From NCBI GenBank assembly GCA_003517285.1, contig DPAW01000335.1, positions 1-10,536 on the forward strand: a stretch of 10,536 bases of DNA, read 5' to 3'. Positions within the stretch are counted from its first letter, which is position 1, and each line of letters opens with the position of its first letter. Both the position numbers and the translations under genes were made by a program. The notes beneath the pieces were generated by a model. That model was not told where the DNA came from, did no database searches, and saw nothing but the letters and a program-made list of their open reading frames with translations. Of this stretch, positions 1 to 6,746 are shown piece after piece. Source of the stretch: Verrucomicrobiales bacterium. GTDB taxonomy: Bacteria; Verrucomicrobiota; Verrucomicrobiia; Limisphaerales; UBA1100.

Positions 1-74
1 TCAGGGATCACTCCGCCGGGGAGAGACATGGTAAACAAAACGCAAATGATAATCGCTCTACGAATGGTCTTCAT
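1..74 (-). CDS. Partial gene: N-terminus of an exported protein of unknown function
   Basis: Only the first 24 codons are in the window; the gene runs off the left edge. The reading begins MKTIRRAIIICVLF and continues TMSLPGGVIP. This is a typical Sec signal peptide start: a short positive n-region (Lys2, Arg5, Arg6) and a hydrophobic core of about 12 residues, so the product is probably exported or membrane-anchored. The ATG (74-72) is preceded by AAAGG with 8-base spacing, and a good promoter lies about 155 bases upstream, which supports a real gene with its own transcription start. It follows the exonuclease gene but is separated from it by 219 bases. In Akkermansia a further pilus-associated gene (Amuc_1102) belongs to the locus; nothing visible shows whether this is its counterpart. 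The mature part, and so the function, cannot be judged. Confidence 0.5.
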   Translation of the reverse strand, partial: MKTIRRAIIICVLFTMSLPGGVIP

Positions 75-230
75 GGCTTGAGCCTTTCCCTTGAAATAAC
101 GCAATGACGTACGCGCCCGGCCAATAACTGGCCCACCGCGAAACGGCACAATACTCCTCTGTTGATTGATGTGATTCACCCCCACTGGTTTCCCCTTTTG
201 GTGGTGTGGCTCCAACTGGAGCGCCTCCTT
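75..230 (-). other. Long 5' leader before the truncated exported-protein gene
   Basis: If transcription starts near 230, the mRNA carries about 155 untranslated bases. The leader begins with clustered CTCC/GGAG elements. Reading the minus strand, CTCCAAGGAG is followed by GCTCC-AGTT-GGAGC, a 5-bp GC-rich hairpin with a tetraloop (plus-strand positions about 208-221). This could be a folded leader, but I could not match it to a riboswitch family, and it may equally be chance. A 62-codon frame starting with GTG at 246 crosses the leader, but that start lies upstream of the predicted transcript start, so it is unlikely to be translated. Confidence 0.25.
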
Positions 231-237
231 GGAGATG

Positions 238-266
238 CTTATTCACAATTATCTTAAAAATGTCAA
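238..266 (-). promoter_or_regulatory. Sigma70-type promoter for the truncated left-edge gene
   Basis: On the minus strand a perfect -35 box TTGACA (266-261) is followed by a 17-base spacer and AATAAG (243-238), which matches four of six bases of the -10 consensus. Transcription would start near 230 and run toward the signal-peptide gene at 74. The spacer is A/T-rich in otherwise GC-richer DNA. This is the strongest promoter-like element I found in the window. It lies just after the exonuclease stop codon, which suggests that the left-edge gene is not only read through from the pilus operon. Confidence 0.5.
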
Positions 267-271
267 CAACA

Positions 272-287
272 TTCTCAGGCCTGTGAA
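272..287. promoter_or_regulatory. 16-bp imperfect palindrome upstream of the promoter, possible operator
   Basis: TTCTCAGGCCTGTGAA is an inverted repeat with one mismatched position per half: TTC, mismatch, CAGG, then CCTG, mismatch, GAA. It lies 5 bases upstream of the TTGACA box and is centred at roughly -49 from the predicted transcript start, where dimeric activators often bind. The symmetry is visible directly; the role is inference. The centre is a restriction-site-like CAGGCCTG, so chance symmetry is possible. As RNA it would form only a poor hairpin, and no T-run follows, so it is not a convincing terminator for the exonuclease gene. Confidence 0.25.
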
Positions 288-293
288 GCTTGT

Positions 294-1172
294 CTAGAAG
301 GGAAACTCGTCCAGAGCGGCGAGGCGGGAACGGAAATTCCAGCGCTGATAATATTCGCGGAGTGCTTCCTCATTACGCTGGCTGGGAACCAGTTCATCGA
401 GGGGCACATTCCATTGAGCCATAGTTTTCAGGGCTACGAGGTCCTGATTACGGCGGACGTCTTCCGCAGCTTCAGTCAATTTACCACGCAGCTTGTCTGA
501 AGAAATTTGATCTAAGTTCGCGTATAGTTGCTCGATCGTCTGATGTTCTGTGAGCAACTTGGCAGCAGTCTTGGGGCCCACGCCGGGGACGCCGGGAATG
601 CCATCGACCGCATCCCCGACCAGGCTCAACCAATCAATGATCTGTGCAGGTGGCACGCCGGTTTTGGCAATGACCTGTTCATCCTGCCAAAGGGTTTCCG
701 ATTTATCATTGGGATTAAGCAGGAAAATGTTGGGATTGATCAGTTGGAAAAAATCCTTATCCGCACTGGCTACCACCACCTTATGGCCTTCGGCTTCCGC
801 CTGCCAAGCAAGTGTGCCGATGACATCATCCGCTTCGACTCCGTCCTCACACCACGTATAAAACCCCGAGGCTGTCAACCAATCCACAATAGCGTCGAGC
901 TGCAGTTCGAGATCATCGGGCATGGGATCACGTTCGGCCTTGTATTCCTCGAGCGCCTCGGTGCGTTCTTCATCAAGACCGCCATCCCAGATTACGGCCA
1001 TGTGCGTGGGCTGCACGCGTTCGCGCATGCGGTCGATGGAATTGAGAAACCCAAAAATAGCGTTGGTGGGAGAGCCATCGGGCGCGTTCATGGAACGGAT
1101 GGCATAAAAGGCGCGATAGGCATAGTGATGCCCATCGACAATCAATAACCGCGGTGAATCCGGTTTGCTCAC
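294..1172 (-). CDS. Stand-alone 5'-3' exonuclease / flap endonuclease (PolA N-domain family)
   Basis: This 292-residue protein matches the 5' nuclease domain of DNA polymerase I without any polymerase domain, and its length is normal for the stand-alone form. Such enzymes remove RNA primers and 5' flaps with two divalent metal ions. The expected acidic residues are all present: Asp13 (LLIVDGHHYAYRAF), Asp63 (WDGG), Glu113/Asp115/Asp116 (GVEADDVIG), Asp138/Asp140 (SADKDFFQL), and Asp187/Asp190 (GDAVDGIPG). The helix-hairpin-helix DNA-binding loop GVPGVGPKTAAKLL follows at about 194-207. There is no signal peptide, so it acts in the cytoplasm. The start is GTG; no ATG occurs before Met28, beyond the first catalytic Asp, so GTG is required. 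No clear ribosome site is visible. It starts 6 bases after the secretin stop and is probably cotranscribed and translationally coupled. A link with pilus-mediated DNA uptake is only a guess; primer and flap processing is the safe reading. Confidence 0.93.
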   Translation of the reverse strand: MSKPDSPRLLIVDGHHYAYRAFYAIRSMNAPDGSPTNAIFGFLNSIDRMRERVQPTHMAVIWDGGLDEERTEALEEYKAERDPMPDDLELQLDAIVDWLTASGFYTWCEDGVEADDVIGTLAWQAEAEGHKVVVASADKDFFQLINPNIFLLNPNDKSETLWQDEQVIAKTGVPPAQIIDWLSLVGDAVDGIPGVPGVGPKTAAKLLTEHQTIEQLYANLDQISSDKLRGKLTEAAEDVRRNQDLVALKTMAQWNVPLDELVPSQRNEEALREYYQRWNFRSRLAALDEFPF

Positions 1173-1178
1173 AGCCGG

Positions 1179-4100
1179 TTATCGGCGGAAAGAACCGCCG
1201 GAAGTCGCATTCCAGACACGGCCTTGATATTTGTTCAACCCACCACCTGCCGGAGGAGCCGCCGGCGGTATTCCTTCTCCACCGGGAACCCCACCGCCAT
1301 TATTGAGCCCGCTGTTGTTCATTAAGGCGGGATCCACCGGATTGATAATCCCCATGGGATCAGGCGAGGCGGTCCGCGAGAAGGGCAACTGGGCCGGGCG
1401 GTTTTTGGGCTGGCCGGCCGGATCGATAATCGTCGGCTTCACATAAATCACCATGTTCTTCTTTTTGCTGTTGCGACCTTTGCCTCGGAACAATCGCCCA
1501 ATAAAAGGCGCATCTCCCAGAAAGGGCACTTTGTCCCGGGTGGTTTGGACGTTTTCTGAAATGAGACCACCAAGTGCGAGGACCGTTTGATCCCAAACCA
1601 CACAGCTCACATTCAGCGAGCGGGTACGGATACGGGGCATCGGCACGGCCGAGCGCACCACGTTGCCGCCGGCGGCAAACACCGCCGCTTCAAAAGTGGA
1701 TTCTTCATACCCCAAAAATTCCGTTATATTTGGAGCCAACGACATTTCAATCGTAAATCCATCGGAATTCACATAGGGTAACACATCGAGTTCTGGTCCC
1801 ATTTGCATTGGTGACATCATGGGCGCCACGGTACCACCGCCCGCGCCGCCCGCGCCGCCAAAGCCGCCGCCACCCGCGCCCGGCGTAAAGGTCGGCACCA
1901 CGCCCGTTACAATATTACGCTGATCCTGCACCGAAATGGTTTGCTGCTGGCCGCTGATGGCCAAAATGCGCGGTGCCGATAACAATTCCGCCCCCTCCTG
2001 CTGGCTTATGGCATTCAGCACCATACGGAATTGCGGATCGGTCATGATACCAGTGAATGTCCAAAGCGGATTGCCATAGCCCTTGAAGGACGAGGTCAAT
2101 CGGCCTTCATTCGGGCTCGGCATAATGCTGTATTGGCTCGGTACAAACTGATTACCCTGCAACGTGCCCGGATATGGAAAATAGCCACTGGGATTGTTAT
2201 TTGAAGGCTCACCAATAAAGGTAGGATGCGGCCCAGCACCGCTGATGATCTTATCACCCAGAAGGGTGGATTTACCGAGGTACCAGTCAAAGCCGAGCGA
2301 TTCGCCATCGTTGAACTCAATCTCAGCAAACTTAGCCTCGATATAGAGCTGCTCGGGCGAAGTGTTAAGAATCTCAATCGCCTGCTCGATGAGATCCAAA
2401 TCCGCCAACGGCGCACGCACCAGCAACTGCCCATTGCTGGGATTGAAAAAAACCTGCGCGGCATTGATGCCTTGGCTTTGAAGGTAGGTCAAAATCTGCT
2501 GGGCCGCCTGCGTGTTGTTGATCACGCCACCACCGCCGGGAAGGCCACCACCACCCGGACCGGGTCCACCGCCACCACCACCACTGCCGCTGCCGACTGA
2601 ACCGCCGCTGCCGCCATTAGCTCCCTTAACTTGTTTGCCATACCAATCAGCCGGAGGCGTGGAGGTATTCCCTGCCACTTGGGCGTTTTTCGAAACCAAC
2701 CGCTGCCAAAAGGTGGTCGGCCGAATGGTAAATTTGCGCTGCACAAAATCGCTGTCCGCCGGCTTATATTCGAAACGCACCACGCCGTTGCGCACCACCG
2801 TGCGAATCGGGTAATCGCAGGCTTCGGCCACATTATCCATGAGTTGCTGCAACGTGAGTCCGCGCAACGGAGCGGTGAGGCCCTGGATACGGATGCGGGC
2901 AGGGTCAAGGTGGCCATTAATGACCGGCTCGGTGGATTCTCTAGCGCCTCCATTGCTGGGATTTCCGCCGCCTTTGCCAAACTGGGTGGACATCGTGCCA
3001 TTGGCCGCCATCTTTTGGCGGATCGGCATGCCTGTTTCCCAGTTCACACTCGGAGCCGGCAAGTTGGACCCCACGAACCCCATGTTGCCCACGCCGCCGA
3101 CATTCACTGAGACCTGTTTTTTGGGCATCTGCGTGGCAATCATGATGTTCACGCCCTTCTGGTCGTTGGGCACGTTGCTGGGATCATGCAGCTTGGCTTG
3201 TTCGTCCAGTAGCGTCACCACCTCGTTGAGCGTGAAGCCATGCAGCGGCATTACCTCAGGGATGCGAATAGTCTGCAGCTTTTGTATCACGCCGGTATTG
3301 GCGCTCAACCCACCGGCTCCACTGGGAGCCCCGGCAGAACCGCGCGTGCGCATCATCCATTCCGGGTTCGGTACAGGCAGACTCTCCTGGTGCGCGGGCG
3401 GACGCCATTTTTCGTTCACCTCCTGCACCATGTTCCGGAAATTCACTTCGCGCGCCATCACCGCGTCATCATTGCGCACGCGATTGATCAATCGCAGATA
3501 GTTGTAGGCCACGTCGTTGCGGGGATCGAGTTTGATGACCCGGTTAAATTTATCCTCCGCCTGATCATAATCGCGCGCTTCCCAGAGGAATTTTCCATCG
3601 CGCAACAGGGAAGTCACCTCGCCCTGTCGCTTCTTCAGCTCCTGCAAACGCGCGGCCACATCCGTGCCGGGCGAGGCGTTGCGAAAGCGAGCTTCGGCCT
3701 GTTCATTGGCGCGGCGAAAAGTGAGTAAGGCCTGATTTTGCGGTAAAACCAACAGGGATTCGTCAATCAGCTGCTTTGCTTCATCGTACTCACGCCGTTG
3801 CTGCGCAGCCTCAGCAAGAGCGATCCGGTTGTTGACGAATGCCGTCCGCACCGGGTTCAGCAGATCGTCCAGCAACGCCAACGCCTGAATACGTTGCTCA
3901 TTCTGGGGATCATCCAATAGCCCGGCCAGTTTCTGCTCGGTATAAGCACGAAACGCGTAGCCGGTGCTGATGATTTGCAGGTAAAAATTTCCCGCATCCT
4001 GCGGCGAATTCGCCTTTTGCACCGCTTCGAGAACATTCTCAATGGTGATCCGATACTCCTGCGATTTGAGATTCACATCCTGCAGCGCAACTTGGATTTG

Positions 4101-4292
4101 TTGCGCGCGCTGGATGCCAATCTGGGTGATCGGATTATTCAGCTCCGCCGCCCGCCGCTGACGCTCGGCCTCAATTGCCCGCGCTATCGCATCAGCCGTT
4201 GGCTCCGGAATCAATGGCGGCGCCGGTTGCGCTGATACCTTGAATAACGAGAGTACAAGCCCCGCAAAGATGATGAATCCACCCTGTTTCAT
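1179..4292 (-). CDS. Amuc_1098-type secretin: type IV pilus outer-membrane pore (PilQ/GspD superfamily)
   Basis: The 1037-residue protein has a Sec signal peptide (residues 1-21, cleavage likely after VSA; no lipobox). A helical Gln/Arg/Glu-rich region follows, then TPR-like units near 154-187 and 227-270 (ARDYDQAEDKFNRVIKLDP). Secretin N-type modules lie near 337-382, 464-509 and 594-639; the last reads GQLLVRAPLADLDLIEQAIE. The C-terminal secretin domain starts near 645 and ends with the family signature VPFLGDAPFIGRLF (about 920-934) and MVIYVKPTIID. A glycine tract (about 555-590) precedes the last N module, and a second one (about 800-826) interrupts the secretin domain. A Pro/Gly/Asn-rich tail of about 80 residues follows. 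Known secretins form multimeric outer-membrane rings, and placement after PilM-, PilO- and PilP-like genes points to a pilus. The ATG is preceded by AGGGGG with 4-base spacing. It is larger than typical PilQ (about 700 residues) because of the TPR region, linkers and tail. Confidence 0.93.
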   Translation of the reverse strand: MKQGGFIIFAGLVLSLFKVSAQPAPPLIPEPTADAIARAIEAERQRRAAELNNPITQIGIQRAQQIQVALQDVNLKSQEYRITIENVLEAVQKANSPQDAGNFYLQIISTGYAFRAYTEQKLAGLLDDPQNEQRIQALALLDDLLNPVRTAFVNNRIALAEAAQQRREYDEAKQLIDESLLVLPQNQALLTFRRANEQAEARFRNASPGTDVAARLQELKKRQGEVTSLLRDGKFLWEARDYDQAEDKFNRVIKLDPRNDVAYNYLRLINRVRNDDAVMAREVNFRNMVQEVNEKWRPPAHQESLPVPNPEWMMRTRGSAGAPSGAGGLSANTGVIQKLQTIRIPEVMPLHGFTLNEVVTLLDEQAKLHDPSNVPNDQKGVNIMIATQMPKKQVSVNVGGVGNMGFVGSNLPAPSVNWETGMPIRQKMAANGTMSTQFGKGGGNPSNGGARESTEPVINGHLDPARIRIQGLTAPLRGLTLQQLMDNVAEACDYPIRTVVRNGVVRFEYKPADSDFVQRKFTIRPTTFWQRLVSKNAQVAGNTSTPPADWYGKQVKGANGGSGGSVGSGSGGGGGGPGPGGGGLPGGGGVINNTQAAQQILTYLQSQGINAAQVFFNPSNGQLLVRAPLADLDLIEQAIEILNTSPEQLYIEAKFAEIEFNDGESLGFDWYLGKSTLLGDKIISGAGPHPTFIGEPSNNNPSGYFPYPGTLQGNQFVPSQYSIMPSPNEGRLTSSFKGYGNPLWTFTGIMTDPQFRMVLNAISQQEGAELLSAPRILAISGQQQTISVQDQRNIVTGVVPTFTPGAGGGGFGGAGGAGGGTVAPMMSPMQMGPELDVLPYVNSDGFTIEMSLAPNITEFLGYEESTFEAAVFAAGGNVVRSAVPMPRIRTRSLNVSCVVWDQTVLALGGLISENVQTTRDKVPFLGDAPFIGRLFRGKGRNSKKKNMVIYVKPTIIDPAGQPKNRPAQLPFSRTASPDPMGIINPVDPALMNNSGLNNGGGVPGGEGIPPAAPPAGGGLNKYQGRVWNATSGGSFRR

Positions 4293-4330
4293 ATCGCCCC
4301 CTATGGATAATGCAACCGCCCCCCAGCGGC

Positions 4331-4379
4331 CTCGGCTAATGCGCCGAGAGGAAAGCTAACAAATGCCTACAAATAGGCA
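4331..4379 (-). promoter_or_regulatory. Two small hairpins in the gap before the secretin gene
   Basis: The 99-base gap between the Amuc_1099-like gene and the secretin (4293-4391) holds two inverted repeats. The first is TGCCTA / TAGGCA with a 4-base loop (4364-4379); the second is CTCGGC / GCCGAG with a 6-base loop (4331-4348). Neither is followed by a strong T-run on the minus strand, so neither is a standard intrinsic terminator. They could be RNA processing or stability elements that set secretin level apart from the inner-membrane genes, or they may have no function. I see no good promoter in this gap. The secretin ribosome site AGGGGG lies at 4297-4302. Confidence 0.3.
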
Positions 4380-4391
4380 AGGTTAAAAACA

Positions 4392-5585
4392 TTAAGGCCC
4401 AGCCGGCGCCGCACCTCGCTGGAGCGGTTTATCATAAATCTTACCGTTCCCGCCATATTCAGGATCAGATACCAACGACACGTTGTTTGCCGTGATTTGA
4501 AATACCCGGAACACTTCCCCATCGATCATCAAACGCCGACCTTCCCGAAATCTGGGCAAGGCCAAAGGCGGCTGGTGGTATTTGGTCTCATATTTCAAAT
4601 CCGCCTCATAACCACGAATTATGGGATGCGGCACTCCGGACAGTAGACGCACCGAATTGGTTTCATACGGTGTGACGAAACCACCAGTACCAATAATCAT
4701 GTCCAGTTCGTGAACCACATTAGAAATGGTCGTGCCGGCAGGGGTACTCAGTACGATGTTTTGGGGCACCATCGAGGCGCTTTTGAAGCGTACCAAAAAT
4801 TCCCAATCCGGATTAAATCGAAGCCATGCGGCGTTGCCCCCGGTAAAGCCATGCAATGGCCGGGGTGGTTTTCCCGGATCGGGATCGGGCTGCCAGCCAC
4901 TTTGTTGTGAACGCAACATCGCTGCGTATTGGGCACTCATCGGAGTTGGAGGGAAAAATGTTGCCAGCGGGTTAGCCCCCATCATCGCATACGGCATCAC
5001 GGGATATTCCATATCCGTAAAGGCGAACTCATACTGTACGGTGTTCACCTGCGGATAGGCCCGCGCAACCATGGTGGCTCTCAAAGGTCGGATATTGGTC
5101 ACCTCCAGTGCGGAAATACCCAGCGGCTCGTCCGGCGAATCCATGATCAACAATGCCTCGCCTTGGTCGGCCAAAAAAATCTCCTTCCAAATACGGGGAT
5201 TGAAGACCAAATGATTGCTGCCCGATAAATCGATCGCATCAGGTTGCTCTCGCGATTTCCGGATTAGTTCCGTGAGATTAGTCGGGCTTTCTTCTTCAGC
5301 AACCAGCATTCGACCTCCCAAAGTCACCGAATCCTGATCCGCTTCACCGATCACTGCGATTTCCTTTTTTGCGGCCAACAGCTTCAGCACAGATAGCGCG
5401 GCTACAGCCACTAACACCAAACCCAAAATGATCTTTTCCAAGTGATCCAATAACCCCTTGAGCTTGGCCAAGGGATTGGGCTTTGGGCCGGTCGACACGG
5501 GGGTCTCCACTGCCTCAGGCGGCGCATCTTCGTCACCGGCTTCCGGTGCCTTTTTCTTTTTAAGGATCGAATCTAGAAAGCCCAT
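4392..5585 (-). CDS. Amuc_1099-type pilus-like system protein, in the PilP position
   Basis: This 397-residue protein has a cytoplasmic N-terminus (1-50) with Lys-rich LKKKK and an acidic, Pro-rich stretch, then one membrane helix (about 51-70, KIILGLVLVAVAALSVLKLL), then a periplasmic region of about 320 residues. The last 45 residues (FREGRRLMIDGEVFRV, then VSLVSDPEYGGNGKIYDKPL) resemble the small beta domain of PilP/GspC proteins: a 'Gd.l..dg' start, a value-type strand pair, and a closing 'dG.gk...rpL' line. PilP and GspC link the inner-membrane complex to the secretin. PilP is usually a lipoprotein of about 175 residues, so this longer, helix-anchored protein is closer to GspC in layout. 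The gene lies 9 bases after the Amuc_1100-like gene, and its ATG has an AAGG ribosome site at 8-base spacing. Family membership comes from locus order and size; the PilP-like domain is my inference. Confidence 0.72.
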   Translation of the reverse strand: MGFLDSILKKKKAPEAGDEDAPPEAVETPVSTGPKPNPLAKLKGLLDHLEKIILGLVLVAVAALSVLKLLAAKKEIAVIGEADQDSVTLGGRMLVAEEESPTNLTELIRKSREQPDAIDLSGSNHLVFNPRIWKEIFLADQGEALLIMDSPDEPLGISALEVTNIRPLRATMVARAYPQVNTVQYEFAFTDMEYPVMPYAMMGANPLATFFPPTPMSAQYAAMLRSQQSGWQPDPDPGKPPRPLHGFTGGNAAWLRFNPDWEFLVRFKSASMVPQNIVLSTPAGTTISNVVHELDMIIGTGGFVTPYETNSVRLLSGVPHPIIRGYEADLKYETKYHQPPLALPRFREGRRLMIDGEVFRVFQITANNVSLVSDPEYGGNGKIYDKPLQRGAAPAGP

Positions 5586-5594
5586 GGACTGACC

Positions 5595-6746
5595 TTATGA
5601 CGCCGGGGCAGGGGCAGGGGCCGGTTCGGGAGGCGGCCCGGGCAAGGGTGCGGGTTGAGGAGCAGGAGCCTGCTCTTCAGGATCCACAATGCGTCTCACC
5701 GAATCCAAATCCATTACTACCTCCAGTAAAGTTTCCTTAACCACATTCGTCGCGGGCGGGGCAGTTAACCCGCTACGCACCAAGTAACTAACATAAGGCG
5801 GGGAAAGCACAATATTGGTGGTTTGTTGCGTTGCGCCACCCGGATTCATCCCCATGCCCGGGACCATGCCAAAACCCGCTCCCGAACCCAGTCCTGATCC
5901 CATTTCAGAGTCCATACCTGAATCCATACCTGAATCCATACCTGAATCCATACCTGAACCCATACCCGTGGTGGTGGAAGCTCCAGCGGGGGTCACCTCG
6001 AGCGTGCGCACCACATAAAAAGTATTCTGTTTAGCAAACCCCGAAAGGGTCTTTGCAATGCCGTTGCTGAGACAGCGAAACTTGATCCGGTAAGGGCGCA
6101 CAACTGAAATGCTGTTGGTATAAGACTGGCGTGTATCCAAATAATTGGGATTTGCCAATGCCTTGCGATCCTCGGTCGTCACGCGAGTACGCTGAAGCTG
6201 CTCAATCGACTGGATGCGGCTATTGAAAAGGACTTCACAGATGTTTTTTATATCCTCCATCTGCACTTGTAATTCCGGGATTTTATCCTCGGAAATTTCC
6301 GCCTGCGTCATGAGTGGAGCAAAGGTGAAACTAAAACTCAGGTCGGCCCGGGTCAGCAAATCGTTCGGAATATTCACCAAATTATTGGTGGCCTGTTCAT
6401 TCATTAGGGCGATGGACTGCACCATATAGTTCAGAAAATCATTACTGTTCAACGGCGTGGGCAGCTTGCTGCCAAACACTTGGCCGGCATTGGCCACAAA
6501 ATCTGTGTATTCCGTTTTCACATCAATTAGCACATCCACGTTTTTTCGATCCACCTTCAGACTACTATTTTGGATCTTGTCACGATTGGCCACAGCACTC
6601 TTATATTCAGCATCAGCCGCCTCAACCGAAGCGGTCATTTTTCCGTTCAAGACAAATCCGCCACCGACAAACCCCGCCGCCAACAGAAGGCCCACAATGC
6701 CCAGTAAATGGCGTTTTAGATAAAAAATAACCAATTGTTTATCCAC
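5595..6746 (-). CDS. Amuc_1100-type pilus-like protein (PilO-like inner-membrane component)
   Basis: The 383-residue protein has a short cytoplasmic N-terminus, one membrane helix (about 14-34, LLGIVGLLLAAGFVGGGFVL) and a helical, coiled-coil-prone stretch (about 37-90), followed by an alpha/beta periplasmic region ending near residue 255 (FYVVRTLEVTPAG). This is the PilO/PilN plan. A Gly/Met/Asp linker (about 257-305) with a GMDS tandem repeat comes next, then a final beta-type segment (LLEVVMDLDSVRRIV) and a Pro/Ala/Glu-rich tail. Akkermansia Amuc_1100 has the same order: helix, coiled coil, PilO-like core, a low-complexity linker and a last strand. That protein is known as a TLR2-active surface protein with a PilN/PilO-like fold; no host role can be claimed here. 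The start is GTG, overlapping the PilM stop by one base (TAGTG), with AAGGAG 8 bases upstream. Confidence 0.8.
   Translation of the reverse strand: MDKQLVIFYLKRHLLGIVGLLLAAGFVGGGFVLNGKMTASVEAADAEYKSAVANRDKIQNSSLKVDRKNVDVLIDVKTEYTDFVANAGQVFGSKLPTPLNSNDFLNYMVQSIALMNEQATNNLVNIPNDLLTRADLSFSFTFAPLMTQAEISEDKIPELQVQMEDIKNICEVLFNSRIQSIEQLQRTRVTTEDRKALANPNYLDTRQSYTNSISVVRPYRIKFRCLSNGIAKTLSGFAKQNTFYVVRTLEVTPAGASTTTGMGSGMDSGMDSGMDSGMDSEMGSGLGSGAGFGMVPGMGMNPGGATQQTTNIVLSPPYVSYLVRSGLTAPPATNVVKETLLEVVMDLDSVRRIVDPEEQAPAPQPAPLPGPPPEPAPAPAPAS
5911..5958 (-). repeat. 12-bp tandem repeat, four perfect copies, encoding GMDS units
   Basis: The plus-strand unit TCCATACCTGAA occurs four times with no mismatch, flanked by decayed copies on both sides (5899-5910 and 5959-5970). 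The unit length is divisible by three, so copy-number change keeps the frame of the Amuc_1100-like protein and only lengthens or shortens its GMDS linker (residues about 263-279). Perfect identity at third positions points to recent slipped-strand expansion. Confidence 0.9.

Noticed and set aside
58..246. 62-codon minus-strand frame starting with GTG
   Set aside because: The start lies inside the predicted promoter, the frame overlaps the better supported signal-peptide start at 74, and the translation has no recognisable features.
528..1148. 206-codon open frame on the plus strand
   Set aside because: It lies wholly antisense to the exonuclease gene, whose catalytic motifs are intact, and the translation shows no recognisable domain.
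2839..3501. 220-codon open frame on the plus strand
   Set aside because: It is antisense to the secretin N-module region and reads as a composition shadow with no family features.
5911..5958. CRISPR-like array
   Set aside because: The units are only 12 bases and contiguous with no spacers, in frame within a coding region, and no cas genes are present.
5815..6034. Plus-strand frames rich in PESI/PYLN repeats
   Set aside because: They are the reverse reading of the 12-bp repeat in the Amuc_1100-like gene; repeats leave all frames open.
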